Assembly: GCA_964635545.1 (NCBI GenBank)
Contig: CAZWOA010000028.1
Coordinates: 1 to 35,507 of the forward strand
Reading direction: 5' to 3'
DNA: 35,507 nt
From: JAGPIS01 sp964635545
GTDB taxonomy: Bacteria > Bacteroidota > Bacteroidia > Bacteroidales > Marinilabiliaceae
A model generated the notes under the pieces. It was not told the DNA's origin. It did no database searches and saw only the letters and a program-made list of their open reading frames with translations. Positions 18,119-25,636 of the stretch are shown here, in pieces (within the stretch, counting starts at the first letter, position 1; the number at the start of each line of letters is the position of its first letter). A program made the translations under genes and the position numbers.

Positions 18119-18679
18119 ATGTCAGCAAAAACCAGTGAACAGTTTGACCACATAGTGCAGATATGTCGCGATATTTTCGTTAAAAAGATGACCGACTATG
18201 GCACGGCATGGCGCATATTGCGTCCCGAATCGGTAACAGACCAGATTCTGATTAAGGCACAGCGAATCAGAAGCATCGAGATAAAAGGAGAGTCGAAGGT
18301 AGATGAAGGAGTGCGTCCCGAATTTATCGGCATCATTAATTATGCGGCAATGGCCCTTATTCAGCTCGAACTTGGTTATGCCGAAAAGCCTGAGATGAAT
18401 AAGGAAGAGGCACTAAAATTGTATCTTGAGAAGATTTACGCCTCTAAAGCACTGATGGACAATAAGAATCACGATTACGATGAAGCGTGGCGAAAAATGC
18501 GAATCAGCTCACTTACCGATTTGATACTGATGAAGTTATATCGCACCAAACAGATTGAGGATAATAGAGGTGAAACAATAATATCCGAAGGTGTGGATGC
18601 AAACTATATGGATATCATAAATTATGCTGTGTTTGCAATGATAAAAATTGAATATCCGGAGCAAGACACACAGCAATAA
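18119..18679 (+). CDS. DUF1599 protein with two internal repeats
   Basis: 186 aa. It contains two copies of a module of about 63 residues (22-84 and 115-178) that share the pattern DY..AWR..R..S.TD.IL.K..R...IE..GE, then EGV, IINYA and A.I..E. Compare DYGTAWRILRPESVTDQILI with DYDEAWRKMRISSLTDLILM. The family (DUF1599, also described as a nucleotide-modification-associated domain) has no firm function. It is the first gene of a tight plus-strand group with the MauE/DoxX-like gene (14 bases later) and tpiA, an order I recognise from Bacteroides genomes. It is soluble, without a signal peptide. A function in nucleotide chemistry would be inference only. Confidence 0.88.
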   Translation: MSAKTSEQFDHIVQICRDIFVKKMTDYGTAWRILRPESVTDQILIKAQRIRSIEIKGESKVDEGVRPEFIGIINYAAMALIQLELGYAEKPEMNKEEALKLYLEKIYASKALMDNKNHDYDEAWRKMRISSLTDLILMKLYRTKQIEDNRGETIISEGVDANYMDIINYAVFAMIKIEYPEQDTQQ

Positions 18680-18693
18680 CGAAAATACTTATT

Positions 18694-19914
18694 ATGAAAT
18701 TACTTCTAAATATTGCCCGCATTCTTTTGGCAGTTGTTTTTATATTTTCAGGCTTTGTAAAGGCTGTTGACCCTATGGGGGGAGCCATAAAAATAGAGGA
18801 TTACCTCAATGCCTTCGGAATGTCGCAACTCAACCCGCTATCATTTTTGCTGTCGGTAATACTTGCACTGGCCGAATTTATGGCCGGTTTTCTACTACTT
18901 TTTAAAGTATGGAGCAGATTATCGTCACTGGCAGTATTTATTTTTATGTGCATCTTCACTCCACTAACCCTCTACATAGCAATTTTCAACCCAGTGAGTG
19001 ACTGCGGATGCTTTGGTGATGCAATAAAGCTCACCAATTGGGAGACATTCTTTAAAGATTTGGCATTGTTGCCCCTCTCCTACTGGGTATTCAGAAAAAG
19101 CAAGGTGTTCGACCCCGGCATGGGATTCGTAAAACAGAGCATAATAGCAGCGTGGGGCATACTGATAATAATATTTGTTACCGCATGGGCACAGATGTAT
19201 GAGCCAATCATCGACTTCAGACCCTACAAAATAGGAGCCGACATAAAAAAAGGAATGACAATTCCTGATGATGCACCACAACCGGAGTATGAAACAACAT
19301 TTATACTCGAGAAAGATGGTGTAAAACAAGAGTTTGACATTAATAACTACCCCTATACCGACTCGACATGGGTATTTGTGGATAGCAAAACAAAAGTGCT
19401 TAGCGAAGGATATCAGCCGCCAATCAAAGATTTTGTGCTACAGAATGAGGATGCCCACGACATGGTTAACTCACTGCTGGCAAGCAATGAACCAATATTT
19501 TTGGTAGTCGCGCCAAAGCTTGAGAAGATGGATAAGGATGCAGCCAACGCACTTTTAGAATTGTCGCACAACTGCCTACAGAACAATTTCAAAATGTATG
19601 TGGCCACATCTTCACTTCAGGAAGTAATCGATGAATTTGACCTTCGAGAGCAAGCCGGATTCGATTATTTAACAGGCGATGAAACAATGCTAAAAACCAT
19701 AGTGCGAAGCAATCCGGGCATCATAACCCTTCAAAATGGTGTGGTTACCGGCAAATATACCCTTCGCAACCTGCCTACGGCCGATGAGCTAAAAAGCCCA
19801 TTATCGGCATCTATACTATCAATGAAATCATCTAATACCAAATTTTTAGTTTTATCTCTTATCTTTGCATCCTTGTTTTTAGTAAAAACCCTCAACAGAA
19901 GTAATAAACTTTAA
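18694..19914 (+). CDS. DoxX/MauE-like membrane protein with C-terminal soluble domain (BT_3928-like)
   Basis: 406 aa. The N-terminal half has four membrane helices like DoxX/MauE (NIARILLAVVFIFSGFVKAV, then FLLSVILALAEFMAGFLLLF) and the MauE-type motif SDCGCFGDAI near residues 105-114. A fifth helix lies at about 150-167. A soluble part (about 170-365) follows and ends with SNPGIITLQNGVVTGKY, a phrase like the last strands of a thioredoxin fold, but no CxxC is present. A last helix (about 380-398) precedes a basic tail. MauE is involved in disulfide handling for methylamine dehydrogenase; a redox role here is plausible but inferred. It is 14 bases after DUF1599 and 12 bases before tpiA, so the three are co-transcribed. 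Confidence 0.82.
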   Translation: MKLLLNIARILLAVVFIFSGFVKAVDPMGGAIKIEDYLNAFGMSQLNPLSFLLSVILALAEFMAGFLLLFKVWSRLSSLAVFIFMCIFTPLTLYIAIFNPVSDCGCFGDAIKLTNWETFFKDLALLPLSYWVFRKSKVFDPGMGFVKQSIIAAWGILIIIFVTAWAQMYEPIIDFRPYKIGADIKKGMTIPDDAPQPEYETTFILEKDGVKQEFDINNYPYTDSTWVFVDSKTKVLSEGYQPPIKDFVLQNEDAHDMVNSLLASNEPIFLVVAPKLEKMDKDAANALLELSHNCLQNNFKMYVATSSLQEVIDEFDLREQAGFDYLTGDETMLKTIVRSNPGIITLQNGVVTGKYTLRNLPTADELKSPLSASILSMKSSNTKFLVLSLIFASLFLVKTLNRSNKL

Positions 19915-19926
19915 TTTATATTTGAA

Positions 19927-20685
19927 ATGAGACAAAAAATTGTTGCCGGAAACTGGAAAATGAACAATACCCTATCAGAAGGTATTGAATTGGCAAAGGC
20001 TGTAAATGCCATTCTTGAAAAAAACGCACCAAAATGCAAAGTTGTATTGGGTACACCATTTATCCACATCACAGAGGCAGTAAAAGCCGTTAACAAAAAC
20101 CTTGTGGGAATAGCTGCTCAAAACTGTGCCGATAAAGCTTCTGGTGCATATACAGGCGAAGTATCGGCTGCCATGGTTAAATCAACCGGTGCTGAGTATG
20201 TAATTCTTGGTCACTCAGAGCGCAGAAGCTACTACGGCGAAACTGATGCCATCCTTAAAGAGAAAACCGACCTTGCCCTTGCCAACGGCCTCACACCTAT
20301 CTTCTGTATTGGTGAAGTACTTGAGGAGAGAGAAGCCAACAAACATTTTGATGTGGTAAAATCTCAAATTGAGAACGCTCTTTTCCACCTTTCTGCAAGT
20401 GACTTTGGCAAAATCGTGCTTGCTTACGAACCTGTATGGGCTATCGGAACAGGCAAAACTGCAAGCAGCGAGCAAGCTCAAGAGATTCACGCATTTATAC
20501 GCAAAACTCTTGCTGCAAAATATGGCGAGGCAGTGGCCAACAACACATCTATCCTTTACGGTGGAAGCTGCAAAGCATCAAACGCAAAAGAACTATTTGC
20601 ACAGCCCGATGTTGACGGTGGCCTTATTGGTGGTGCATCTCTTAAAGCTGATGATTTCTACGGAATTATTGAGGCTTATAACTAA
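19927..20685 (+). CDS. tpiA: Triose-phosphate isomerase
   Basis: 252 aa, the normal length. All catalytic motifs are present: GNWKMN with Lys11, YVILGHSERR with His96, AYEPVWAIGTGKTA with Glu168, the phosphate-binding ILYGGSCKASNAKEL and GGLIGGASL. It interconverts dihydroxyacetone phosphate and glyceraldehyde-3-phosphate in glycolysis. It is the last gene of its operon and is followed by a strong terminator (20831-20866). Codons here favour C-ending forms more than in neighbouring genes, in keeping with high expression. Confidence 0.99.
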   Translation: MRQKIVAGNWKMNNTLSEGIELAKAVNAILEKNAPKCKVVLGTPFIHITEAVKAVNKNLVGIAAQNCADKASGAYTGEVSAAMVKSTGAEYVILGHSERRSYYGETDAILKEKTDLALANGLTPIFCIGEVLEEREANKHFDVVKSQIENALFHLSASDFGKIVLAYEPVWAIGTGKTASSEQAQEIHAFIRKTLAAKYGEAVANNTSILYGGSCKASNAKELFAQPDVDGGLIGGASLKADDFYGIIEAYN

Positions 20686-20830
20686 TAATACCAAACGTAA
20701 TTATTATTAAGACCAAAATTTTATCGTATAATGCCGATGTGATAGCCGTTTATACCAATGCAATTGGTATATTACGGATATCCAATCGGTGTAAAGCATC
20801 ATAAACCCTAGGGTTTAACAACATTTTAAA

Positions 20831-20866
20831 TGGTTGTCGGAAAAATATTACCGACAGCCATTTTTT
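20831..20866 (+). terminator. Terminator of the tpiA operon
   Basis: TGGTTGTCGG (20831-20840) pairs with CCGACAGCCA (20851-20860) through ten pairs including one G-U, with a 10-base loop, and is followed by six T residues. It lies about 145 bases after the tpiA stop, so the transcript would carry a long 3' end containing both palindromes. Confidence 0.85.
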
Positions 20867-21110
20867 ATTACACCTAAAACTGCAATTTTCACCCTTGCCG
20901 TAAATCCAGAAAATTACATATACATAGGAATTATTTCAATAAAATTGAAACTAAAATCAATCATAAACGTACACTAACATAAGGGAGATTCGTTAAGACC
21001 AACATACTAATTATCAGAAATAAAGATTTAAGTTTTCATTAATTGGAATAGATTTTGATATTCTTGTAATAGATATCAACCAGAACTTTAATGAAAAGAG
21101 TTGTATCAAG

Positions 21111-21145
21111 CAGATTATCAATATCAATAAAATACTTATAATCTG
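21111..21145. promoter_or_regulatory. Inverted repeat upstream of the GH16-like gene
   Basis: Perfect 8-bp arms CAGATTAT (21111-21118) and ATAATCTG (21138-21145) with a 19-base AT-rich spacer, about 45 bases before the TTG start. Placement suits an operator, but base composition makes chance palindromes easy. Confidence 0.3.
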
Positions 21146-21190
21146 ATAATTACATGGTTATATTCAATAAACTCAAAATATAATATAAAC

Positions 21191-22042
21191 TTGCAATTAT
21201 TAAAAGATAAAAATAGAAGAACAAGCATTATCTTCTTAATTCTTTTGCCTCTAATTTTAATTTCAGGCTGTCCTTCTAAGCCATATAAGCTTGTTGAAGC
21301 ACACATACATATTCAGAAAAAAGGGCGAGAGAATCAGGAATGGGTATTGGTGTGGGAGGATAATTTTGACGGGATATCATTAGACACTACTAAATGGACA
21401 GTAATGACACCTGGCGGCGATGAATGGTCGTCTAGCCTATCCGACGACAAGCAGGTGTATGCAGTATATGACAATAAATTATATCTAAAAATAATAAGCA
21501 ATCCCAATAAAGACGATGATCGCAAATACCTTTCGAGTGGTATATCCAGTAGAAATAAATTTGCATTTCAATACGGAAAAATTGAGATATGTGCCAGGCT
21601 TGAACAGGCAAGAGGAGCCTGGCCAGCTATGTGGATGAAGGCTGTTCAGGCCGATGAAAACCCTGATGGCTTGTATGATGAAATTGTGGTTATGGAACAT
21701 CATAATTATGATGAATTTATATACCAATTAATACACCTTAAAAAGCCCGATTTACCACCCAACATTTATGCCAACACCATTACTACCACTGTACGGTCGA
21801 AGGTGTATGATTACAATGTTTATGGTCTCGAATGGTACCCTGATAGTTTGGTATTTACTTTTAATGATGAAACAAAATACGTATATCCACGCACTAAAGA
21901 TGGCAAAGATAATCAGTGGAACTTCGATCAACCATACTACTTAATGATTAATCAACAATTTGGTGGTTGGTGGATGGAGGATTTGAAAGCTAACGACCTA
22001 CCTTTCAATATAATTATAGACTATGTTAAGGTTTATCAATAA
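21191..22042 (+). CDS. GH16-like lipoprotein with altered catalytic motif
   Basis: 283 aa beginning with a TTG codon; no in-frame ATG precedes the lipoprotein signal that ends LISGC (Cys27). The fold signature is GH16: VWEDNFDGISLDTTKW, then the strand YGKIEICARLEQARGAWPAM and the closing FNIIIDYVKVYQ. GH16 enzymes are endo-beta-1,3/1,4-glucanases, agarases, carrageenases and related enzymes using the motif ExDxxE. Here it reads E164-I-V-V-M-E169, so both glutamates are present but the middle Asp is Val166. Activity may be reduced or lost, or the protein may only bind glycans. It stands alone between two terminators, so its partners are unknown. The fold call is firm; enzymatic activity is doubtful. 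Confidence 0.85.
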   Translation: MQLLKDKNRRTSIIFLILLPLILISGCPSKPYKLVEAHIHIQKKGRENQEWVLVWEDNFDGISLDTTKWTVMTPGGDEWSSSLSDDKQVYAVYDNKLYLKIISNPNKDDDRKYLSSGISSRNKFAFQYGKIEICARLEQARGAWPAMWMKAVQADENPDGLYDEIVVMEHHNYDEFIYQLIHLKKPDLPPNIYANTITTTVRSKVYDYNVYGLEWYPDSLVFTFNDETKYVYPRTKDGKDNQWNFDQPYYLMINQQFGGWWMEDLKANDLPFNIIIDYVKVYQ

Positions 22043-22047
22043 AAAAA

Positions 22048-22082
22048 GAGGTCAACTCAACCATTTATGATGAGTCAACCTC
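22048..22082. terminator. Bidirectional terminator between GH16-like gene and doxX
   Basis: GAGGTCAACTCA (22048-22059) pairs with TGAGTCAACCTC (22071-22082) except for an internal two-base mismatch. Toward the minus strand it is followed by seven T residues (22041-22047), so it stops the doxX transcript well; the plus-strand T-run is weaker. Confidence 0.7.
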
Positions 22083-22122
22083 CTTTGATTTATTATTGCA
22101 TTAATGAATAATGCTAAAAAAA

Positions 22123-22551
22123 TTACAGCTTCTTAACCAGCACGGTATCTGCCGAAAACTTACCGGCTCCCGATAATACCAGAAATCCATAAATTACTGC
22201 ATAAATAACCGCCAATTCCTTAACATTAAACGGATCATTACCGTGGATTACCAGAGCAGCCACAAGCATATTAATTAGAAGGGTAATTGCTGCAAAGCGT
22301 ACTCCCACACCAAAAATCAATAGAATGGAACAGACAAACTCGGCAAACACCACCAAAGAGAATGAGAATGTAGATCCAAGTCCTATGGGGTCGGGGAATT
22401 GAATTGGGGCATCACCAAATATCATCATAAACTTACCAAAACCATGAGTAAGCATAAGAATACCAACGGCAACACGGATAAATAAAATCGCAAAAGATGC
22501 ACCTGTGCTATGGTAGCCAGGATTAAAAAACTGTCTAACTAAATTTTTCAT
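22123..22551 (-). CDS. DoxX family inner-membrane protein
   Basis: 142 aa with four predicted helices. The DoxX features are FAILFIRVAVGILMLTHGFG near the N-terminus and FSLVVFAEFVCSILLIFGVG in the middle, then FAAITLLINMLVAALVIHG and the last helix AVIYAVIYGFLVLSGAGKFS. DoxX proteins are small quinone/redox-related membrane proteins, sometimes in complexes handling oxidative or thiol stress; the function here is not established. It starts 24 bases after the pirin gene on the same strand, a pairing that suggests a shared stress or detoxification role. Confidence 0.9.
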   Translation of the reverse strand: MKNLVRQFFNPGYHSTGASFAILFIRVAVGILMLTHGFGKFMMIFGDAPIQFPDPIGLGSTFSFSLVVFAEFVCSILLIFGVGVRFAAITLLINMLVAALVIHGNDPFNVKELAVIYAVIYGFLVLSGAGKFSADTVLVKKL

Positions 22552-22575
22552 GTTTATCTATTTTTAAAATTACTA

Positions 22576-23289
22576 TTACATTGGAACATCCATCACAAGC
22601 ACTTTAGTATCGGCAGAGCATGATGTAATTTTAATACTGTTAGCACCTTCTATGCCCATACCATCGCGACGGCTCAACAGTTTACCCTCAACTTCTACAC
22701 TTCCTTCTATAACAAAGATATATACACCGTTACCACTCTTTTTAATTGAGTAATCAACAGTTACTCCACTATCTAGGTTTGCTGTGTGAAACCATGCATC
22801 CTGATGTATCCACACACCTTCGTCATCACTATTGGGCGAAAGAACCTGCTTAAGCGTATTTCTCTCTTCATTAGATGGAAGTGTTATCTGGTCGTAACGA
22901 GGAGTAAGATTCGTCGTACAAGGGAAAAGCCATATTTGAAGGAATTTCACCGGACGATCGCTATTTTTATTATACTCGCTATGGGTGATACCGGTTCCGG
23001 CACTCATCACCTGGATATCGCCCTCCTTTATTACAGATATGTTTCCCATGCTGTCGCGATGCTCAAGATCGCCTTCAAGCGGTATGGATATAATCTCCAT
23101 ATTGTTATGTGGATGAGTTCCAAAACCCATTCCTCCCTCCACATAATCATCGTTAAGAACTCGAAGTACACCGAAATTAACCCTTGTAGGGTCATAATAA
23201 TCGGCAAAGCTAAAGGTATGGCGGCTATATAACCACCCATGATCACCAATACCTCTGCTATCGGCTTTATGAACCACTATTTTACTCAT
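22576..23289 (-). CDS. Pirin family protein (YhhW-like bicupin)
   Basis: 237 aa, the length of short bacterial pirins such as E. coli YhhW. The N-terminal cupin has all four metal ligands: His59 and His61 in GFGTHPHNNMEI, and His103 and Glu105 in GTGITHSEYN. The surrounding FSFADYYDPTRVNFGVLRVL and VKFLQIWLFP are typical. YhhW has quercetin 2,3-dioxygenase activity in vitro, but the natural role of most pirins is unknown. It is the first gene of a two-gene unit with doxX. Nested dyads upstream (23306-23348) may regulate it. Confidence 0.94.
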   Translation of the reverse strand: MSKIVVHKADSRGIGDHGWLYSRHTFSFADYYDPTRVNFGVLRVLNDDYVEGGMGFGTHPHNNMEIISIPLEGDLEHRDSMGNISVIKEGDIQVMSAGTGITHSEYNKNSDRPVKFLQIWLFPCTTNLTPRYDQITLPSNEERNTLKQVLSPNSDDEGVWIHQDAWFHTANLDSGVTVDYSIKKSGNGVYIFVIEGSVEVEGKLLSRRDGMGIEGANSIKITSCSADTKVLVMDVPM

Positions 23290-23305
23290 ACCTATTGTTT
23301 ATTAA

Positions 23306-23348
23306 CACTAATCATTATATGCACATAATTGCATATCTATTGTTAGTG
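23306..23348. promoter_or_regulatory. Nested inverted repeats upstream of pirin
   Basis: The inner dyad has perfect 7-bp arms ATATGCA (23317-23323) and TGCATAT (23330-23336). The outer dyad is CACTAA (23306-23311) with TTAGTG (23343-23348). Both share nearly the same centre and lie 17-59 bases before the pirin start codon, a good position for a repressor or activator site. No regulator is encoded nearby. Confidence 0.4.
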
Positions 23349-23400
23349 ATATAAACATAGTAAAAGCAATTTTGTTTAAAGAACCAATAAAATTCATTGA

Positions 23401-23541
23401 CAAAGGAGCGGGAAGCGAAAGGTGGAGAGAGTTAAAGAGTTGAAGAGTTAAAGAGTTAATCACGAAAGACGAATTACGAATCACGACTCATCCACCTTCC
23501 ATCCTCGACCTCCGCCTTCTAACCTCTACCCTCTAACTCCT
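23401..23541. repeat. Low-complexity purine/pyrimidine block with 8-bp tandem repeats
   Basis: It begins with a purine-rich stretch (23401-23428), then four 8-bp units of GAGTTAAA type (23429-23460), then ACGAA-type repeats (23461-23488) and a pyrimidine-rich stretch (23489-23541). AAGGTGGA at 23419-23426 and TCCACCTT at 23491-23498 form a perfect inverted pair. It lies directly after the antiporter gene and contains no gene. Confidence 0.7.
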
Positions 23542-23545
23542 ATCA

Positions 23546-25048
23546 CTACTGCTCCGGATATTCAAGATTAAGCTTAGCATATGTTTCACGCAAGGCATCA
23601 TGGTTATCGGTTATAATGAGTATCTTATCATTCACTGCAAGGCTTGTTTTACCAGTTGGCACAAAATATTTATTATCTCGTTTCACCATTACAGCCAGAG
23701 TATTATCGGGGAACGGCAAGTCCATAAGCAGCTTTCCTTCTTCAAGAATCTGTTTAGATATCTCGATTTCGCATGTAACCGACTTAATATCACTAGAAAA
23801 ATCAACATCGAAATCACGCAAAGTATTAGGATGAACAGGTTTATCGGCAAGTCCCATCCATTTGGCCATTATAGGCAGCGAAGTACCTTGCACAACAAGA
23901 GAAATGAGCGTACAGAAGAACACAATATTAAATATCAACCGTGCATGGGGCACATCGGCCGCAAGTGGAAATATGGCAAAAATAATAGGCACTGCCCCCC
24001 TTAATCCTACCCACGACACATAAGCCTTATCCATCTTAGGCATTTTAGGAAATGGAAGCAGACATAAAAACACAGTTAACGGACGGGTAACCAATATCAT
24101 AAGTAAACTAATAAGAAGACCCGGCACTATAACATCCAGCAATTCATGCGGATTAACCAATAGACCAAGAGTTAAAAACATAATGAGCTGGAACATCCAT
24201 GCAAGTCCATCGAAGAAACTCAATGATGATCTTTTATGCACAAATTTTGAATTACCTATAACCAACCCACTTATATAAACGGCTAAAAAGCCATTACCTT
24301 TAAGAAAATATGTAGATGAAAAAATGAAAATACAAAATGTAAAAACAAGAATGGGGTATAAAGAATCGTTTCCAATTTTAATATGGTTAATTACATATAC
24401 AGCTAGTTTACCTAGCAAAAAGCCCAATATAGAACCAATACCCAACTGAAGCAATAGAGCTCCAGCTGCACCCCAGAAACTGGGCTCACTATCCATCATT
24501 ATTAGGTTGATAAGGGTAATTACAAGCACATATGCCATAGGGTCGTTACTCCCACTCTCAAGCTCTAATATGGGGCGAAGATTATTTTTAAGACGTAACC
24601 CTTTAGATCGTAATATAGAAAACACAGAAGCAGAATCTGTTGAGGCCATCGTCGATGCAAGTAGTAATGCTGTAAGCAAACCAATGGTGACCGACTTAAA
24701 TATTAATCCGGAAATTGCCCAAATAATAACACCGGTGATACCGGCAGTAAGCAACACACCAACAGTAGCCAGAATAACTCCTTGTGCAACAATGGGTTTT
24801 ATCTCACTTATCTTTGTATCCATACCACCCGAAAACAGTATGATACAAAGTGCAATAGTACCTATTGACTGAGCAAGTGCAATATTTTCAAACTCTATAC
24901 CTAGTCCATCAGTACCACTGAACATACCTACTGCAAGGAAGAGCAACAGAGCAGGAACACCAAAACGAGAGCTGGCCTTACCTGCCAGCATGCTTACAAA
25001 AAATAGTATAGAAACTACAAATAAAAGAAGTTCTAAATCAACATTCAT
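23546..25048 (-). CDS. Potassium/proton antiporter (CvrA/NhaP2 type, CPA1 family)
   Basis: 500 aa. A Na+/H+-exchanger domain with about 12 helices spans 1-395. LLLFLAVGMFSGTDGLGIEF, then ILFSGGMDT, the ASTDSASVFSILRSKGLRLK stretch with the ion-binding aspartate, LELESGSNDPMAYVLVI and SWVGLRGAVPIIFAIFPL are all CvrA/NhaP2 features. The tail (about 405-495) is an RCK_C/TrkA_C ligand-binding domain (ISKQILEEGKLLMDLPFPDN). It would expel K+ in exchange for protons at the inner membrane and is probably gated by a nucleotide. It is a single-gene unit, divergent from the small iron-sulfur gene. K+ versus Na+ specificity is inferred from the domain layout. Confidence 0.93.
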   Translation of the reverse strand: MNVDLELLLFVVSILFFVSMLAGKASSRFGVPALLLFLAVGMFSGTDGLGIEFENIALAQSIGTIALCIILFSGGMDTKISEIKPIVAQGVILATVGVLLTAGITGVIIWAISGLIFKSVTIGLLTALLLASTMASTDSASVFSILRSKGLRLKNNLRPILELESGSNDPMAYVLVITLINLIMMDSEPSFWGAAGALLLQLGIGSILGFLLGKLAVYVINHIKIGNDSLYPILVFTFCIFIFSSTYFLKGNGFLAVYISGLVIGNSKFVHKRSSLSFFDGLAWMFQLIMFLTLGLLVNPHELLDVIVPGLLISLLMILVTRPLTVFLCLLPFPKMPKMDKAYVSWVGLRGAVPIIFAIFPLAADVPHARLIFNIVFFCTLISLVVQGTSLPIMAKWMGLADKPVHPNTLRDFDVDFSSDIKSVTCEIEISKQILEEGKLLMDLPFPDNTLAVMVKRDNKYFVPTGKTSLAVNDKILIITDNHDALRETYAKLNLEYPEQ

Positions 25049-25360
25049 ATGTATAAGTTAAGGTTTGCAAGATACAACAAAAAAACAACTGAAATAAATA
25101 GAGACAAGCCCCATAATTACTAAAATTATCAAATAACAAGGAAAAAAAGTAAAATAATTATACTTTATCGAATAAAAAAGAGTGATTTCGATATTATAAA
25201 TGTATAAATATGCAACTAAAAATAAATCATGAACTAAGTAATTTAAGTTTCGCAAGCTCCCGTTATGATTGTAGTTAAGAAGTTTGAAATTCATAAGTGA
25301 ATCTCAAATAAATATTTTGCACTATATTTGGACAACTAAGATTTTATTGACTTCACCAGC
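25049..25360. other. Divergent AT-rich intergenic region
   Basis: These 312 bases separate the divergent antiporter and BFD-like genes, so they should hold both promoters. I see a clear -7 box for the plus gene (TATATTTG, 25323-25330) but no convincing -33 partner and no clear box for the minus gene. A 78-residue minus frame here is AT-rich and unconvincing. Confidence 0.55.
25323..25330 (+). promoter_or_regulatory. -7 box of the BFD-like gene
   Basis: TATATTTG matches TAnnTTTG in all fixed positions and lies 30 bases before the ATG at 25361. No TTTG is found 19-21 bases upstream, so the promoter is incomplete by eye and might need an activator. Confidence 0.45.
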
Positions 25361-25576
25361 ATGGAGAGTAAAGAGAGCGAAATAATATGTAGATGTAAGT
25401 ACATATCGGCATCCGAAATAAAAAAAACACTGAAGCAAGGTGCTTATACTGTGGAGCAGGTGATACAATACACCGGTGCCGGCACTGGCTGTGGACGCTG
25501 TAAACCTCAGATTGCAGCAATGGTAAATAAACACAATAGCAAGAAGAAAATAATTCAATTAAAACTACCGTTTTAA
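25361..25576 (+). CDS. BFD-like [2Fe-2S]-binding protein
   Basis: 71 aa. Four cysteines in the BFD pattern: Cys10 and Cys12 in IICRCKYIS, and Cys44 and Cys47 in GAGTGCGRCKPQ, with the helical stretch TVEQVIQYTGAG between them. BFD-type domains bind a [2Fe-2S] cluster; bacterioferritin-associated ferredoxin uses it to reduce and release stored iron, and other BFD domains serve in nitrite reductase or oxidoreductases. Here the gene stands alone, with no bacterioferritin or oxidoreductase beside it, so the partner is unknown. The basic C-terminus (KHNSKKKIIQLKLPF) could help docking. Short but convincing. Confidence 0.88.
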   Translation: MESKESEIICRCKYISASEIKKTLKQGAYTVEQVIQYTGAGTGCGRCKPQIAAMVNKHNSKKKIIQLKLPF

Positions 25577-25583
25577 CATAAAA

Positions 25584-25611
25584 AATCCCCTGCCTATAAA
25601 AGCAGAGGATT
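25584..25611. terminator. Terminator of the mmd operon (shared with BFD-like gene)
   Basis: AATCCCCTGC (25584-25593) pairs with GCAGAGGATT (25602-25611) with one mismatch that becomes a G-U pair on the minus-strand RNA. A T-run follows on the minus side (opposite 25579-25585). It lies between the convergent mmdB and BFD-like genes. Confidence 0.75.
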
Positions 25612-25636
25612 CTTAATATAATTCATTTAACAACCA

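Larger units (their letters stand above)
20686..21190. other. AT-rich spacer with palindromes between tpiA and GH16-like gene
   Basis: There is no gene in these 505 bases. Two strong dyads occur before the tpiA terminator: TATACCAAT-GCA-ATTGGTATA at 20751-20771 and a perfect 16-bp palindrome TAAACCCTAGGGTTTA at 20802-20817. The rest is very AT-rich, with an inverted repeat at 21111-21145 ahead of the GH16-like gene. Confidence 0.7.

Noticed and set aside
23429..23460. Possible CRISPR array
   Set aside because: The units are only 8 bp, directly tandem and without spacers.
25058..25294. Minus-strand frame of 78 residues rich in Tyr, Phe and Ile
   Set aside because: It sits in an AT-rich divergent promoter region and looks like translated AT-rich DNA rather than a membrane protein.
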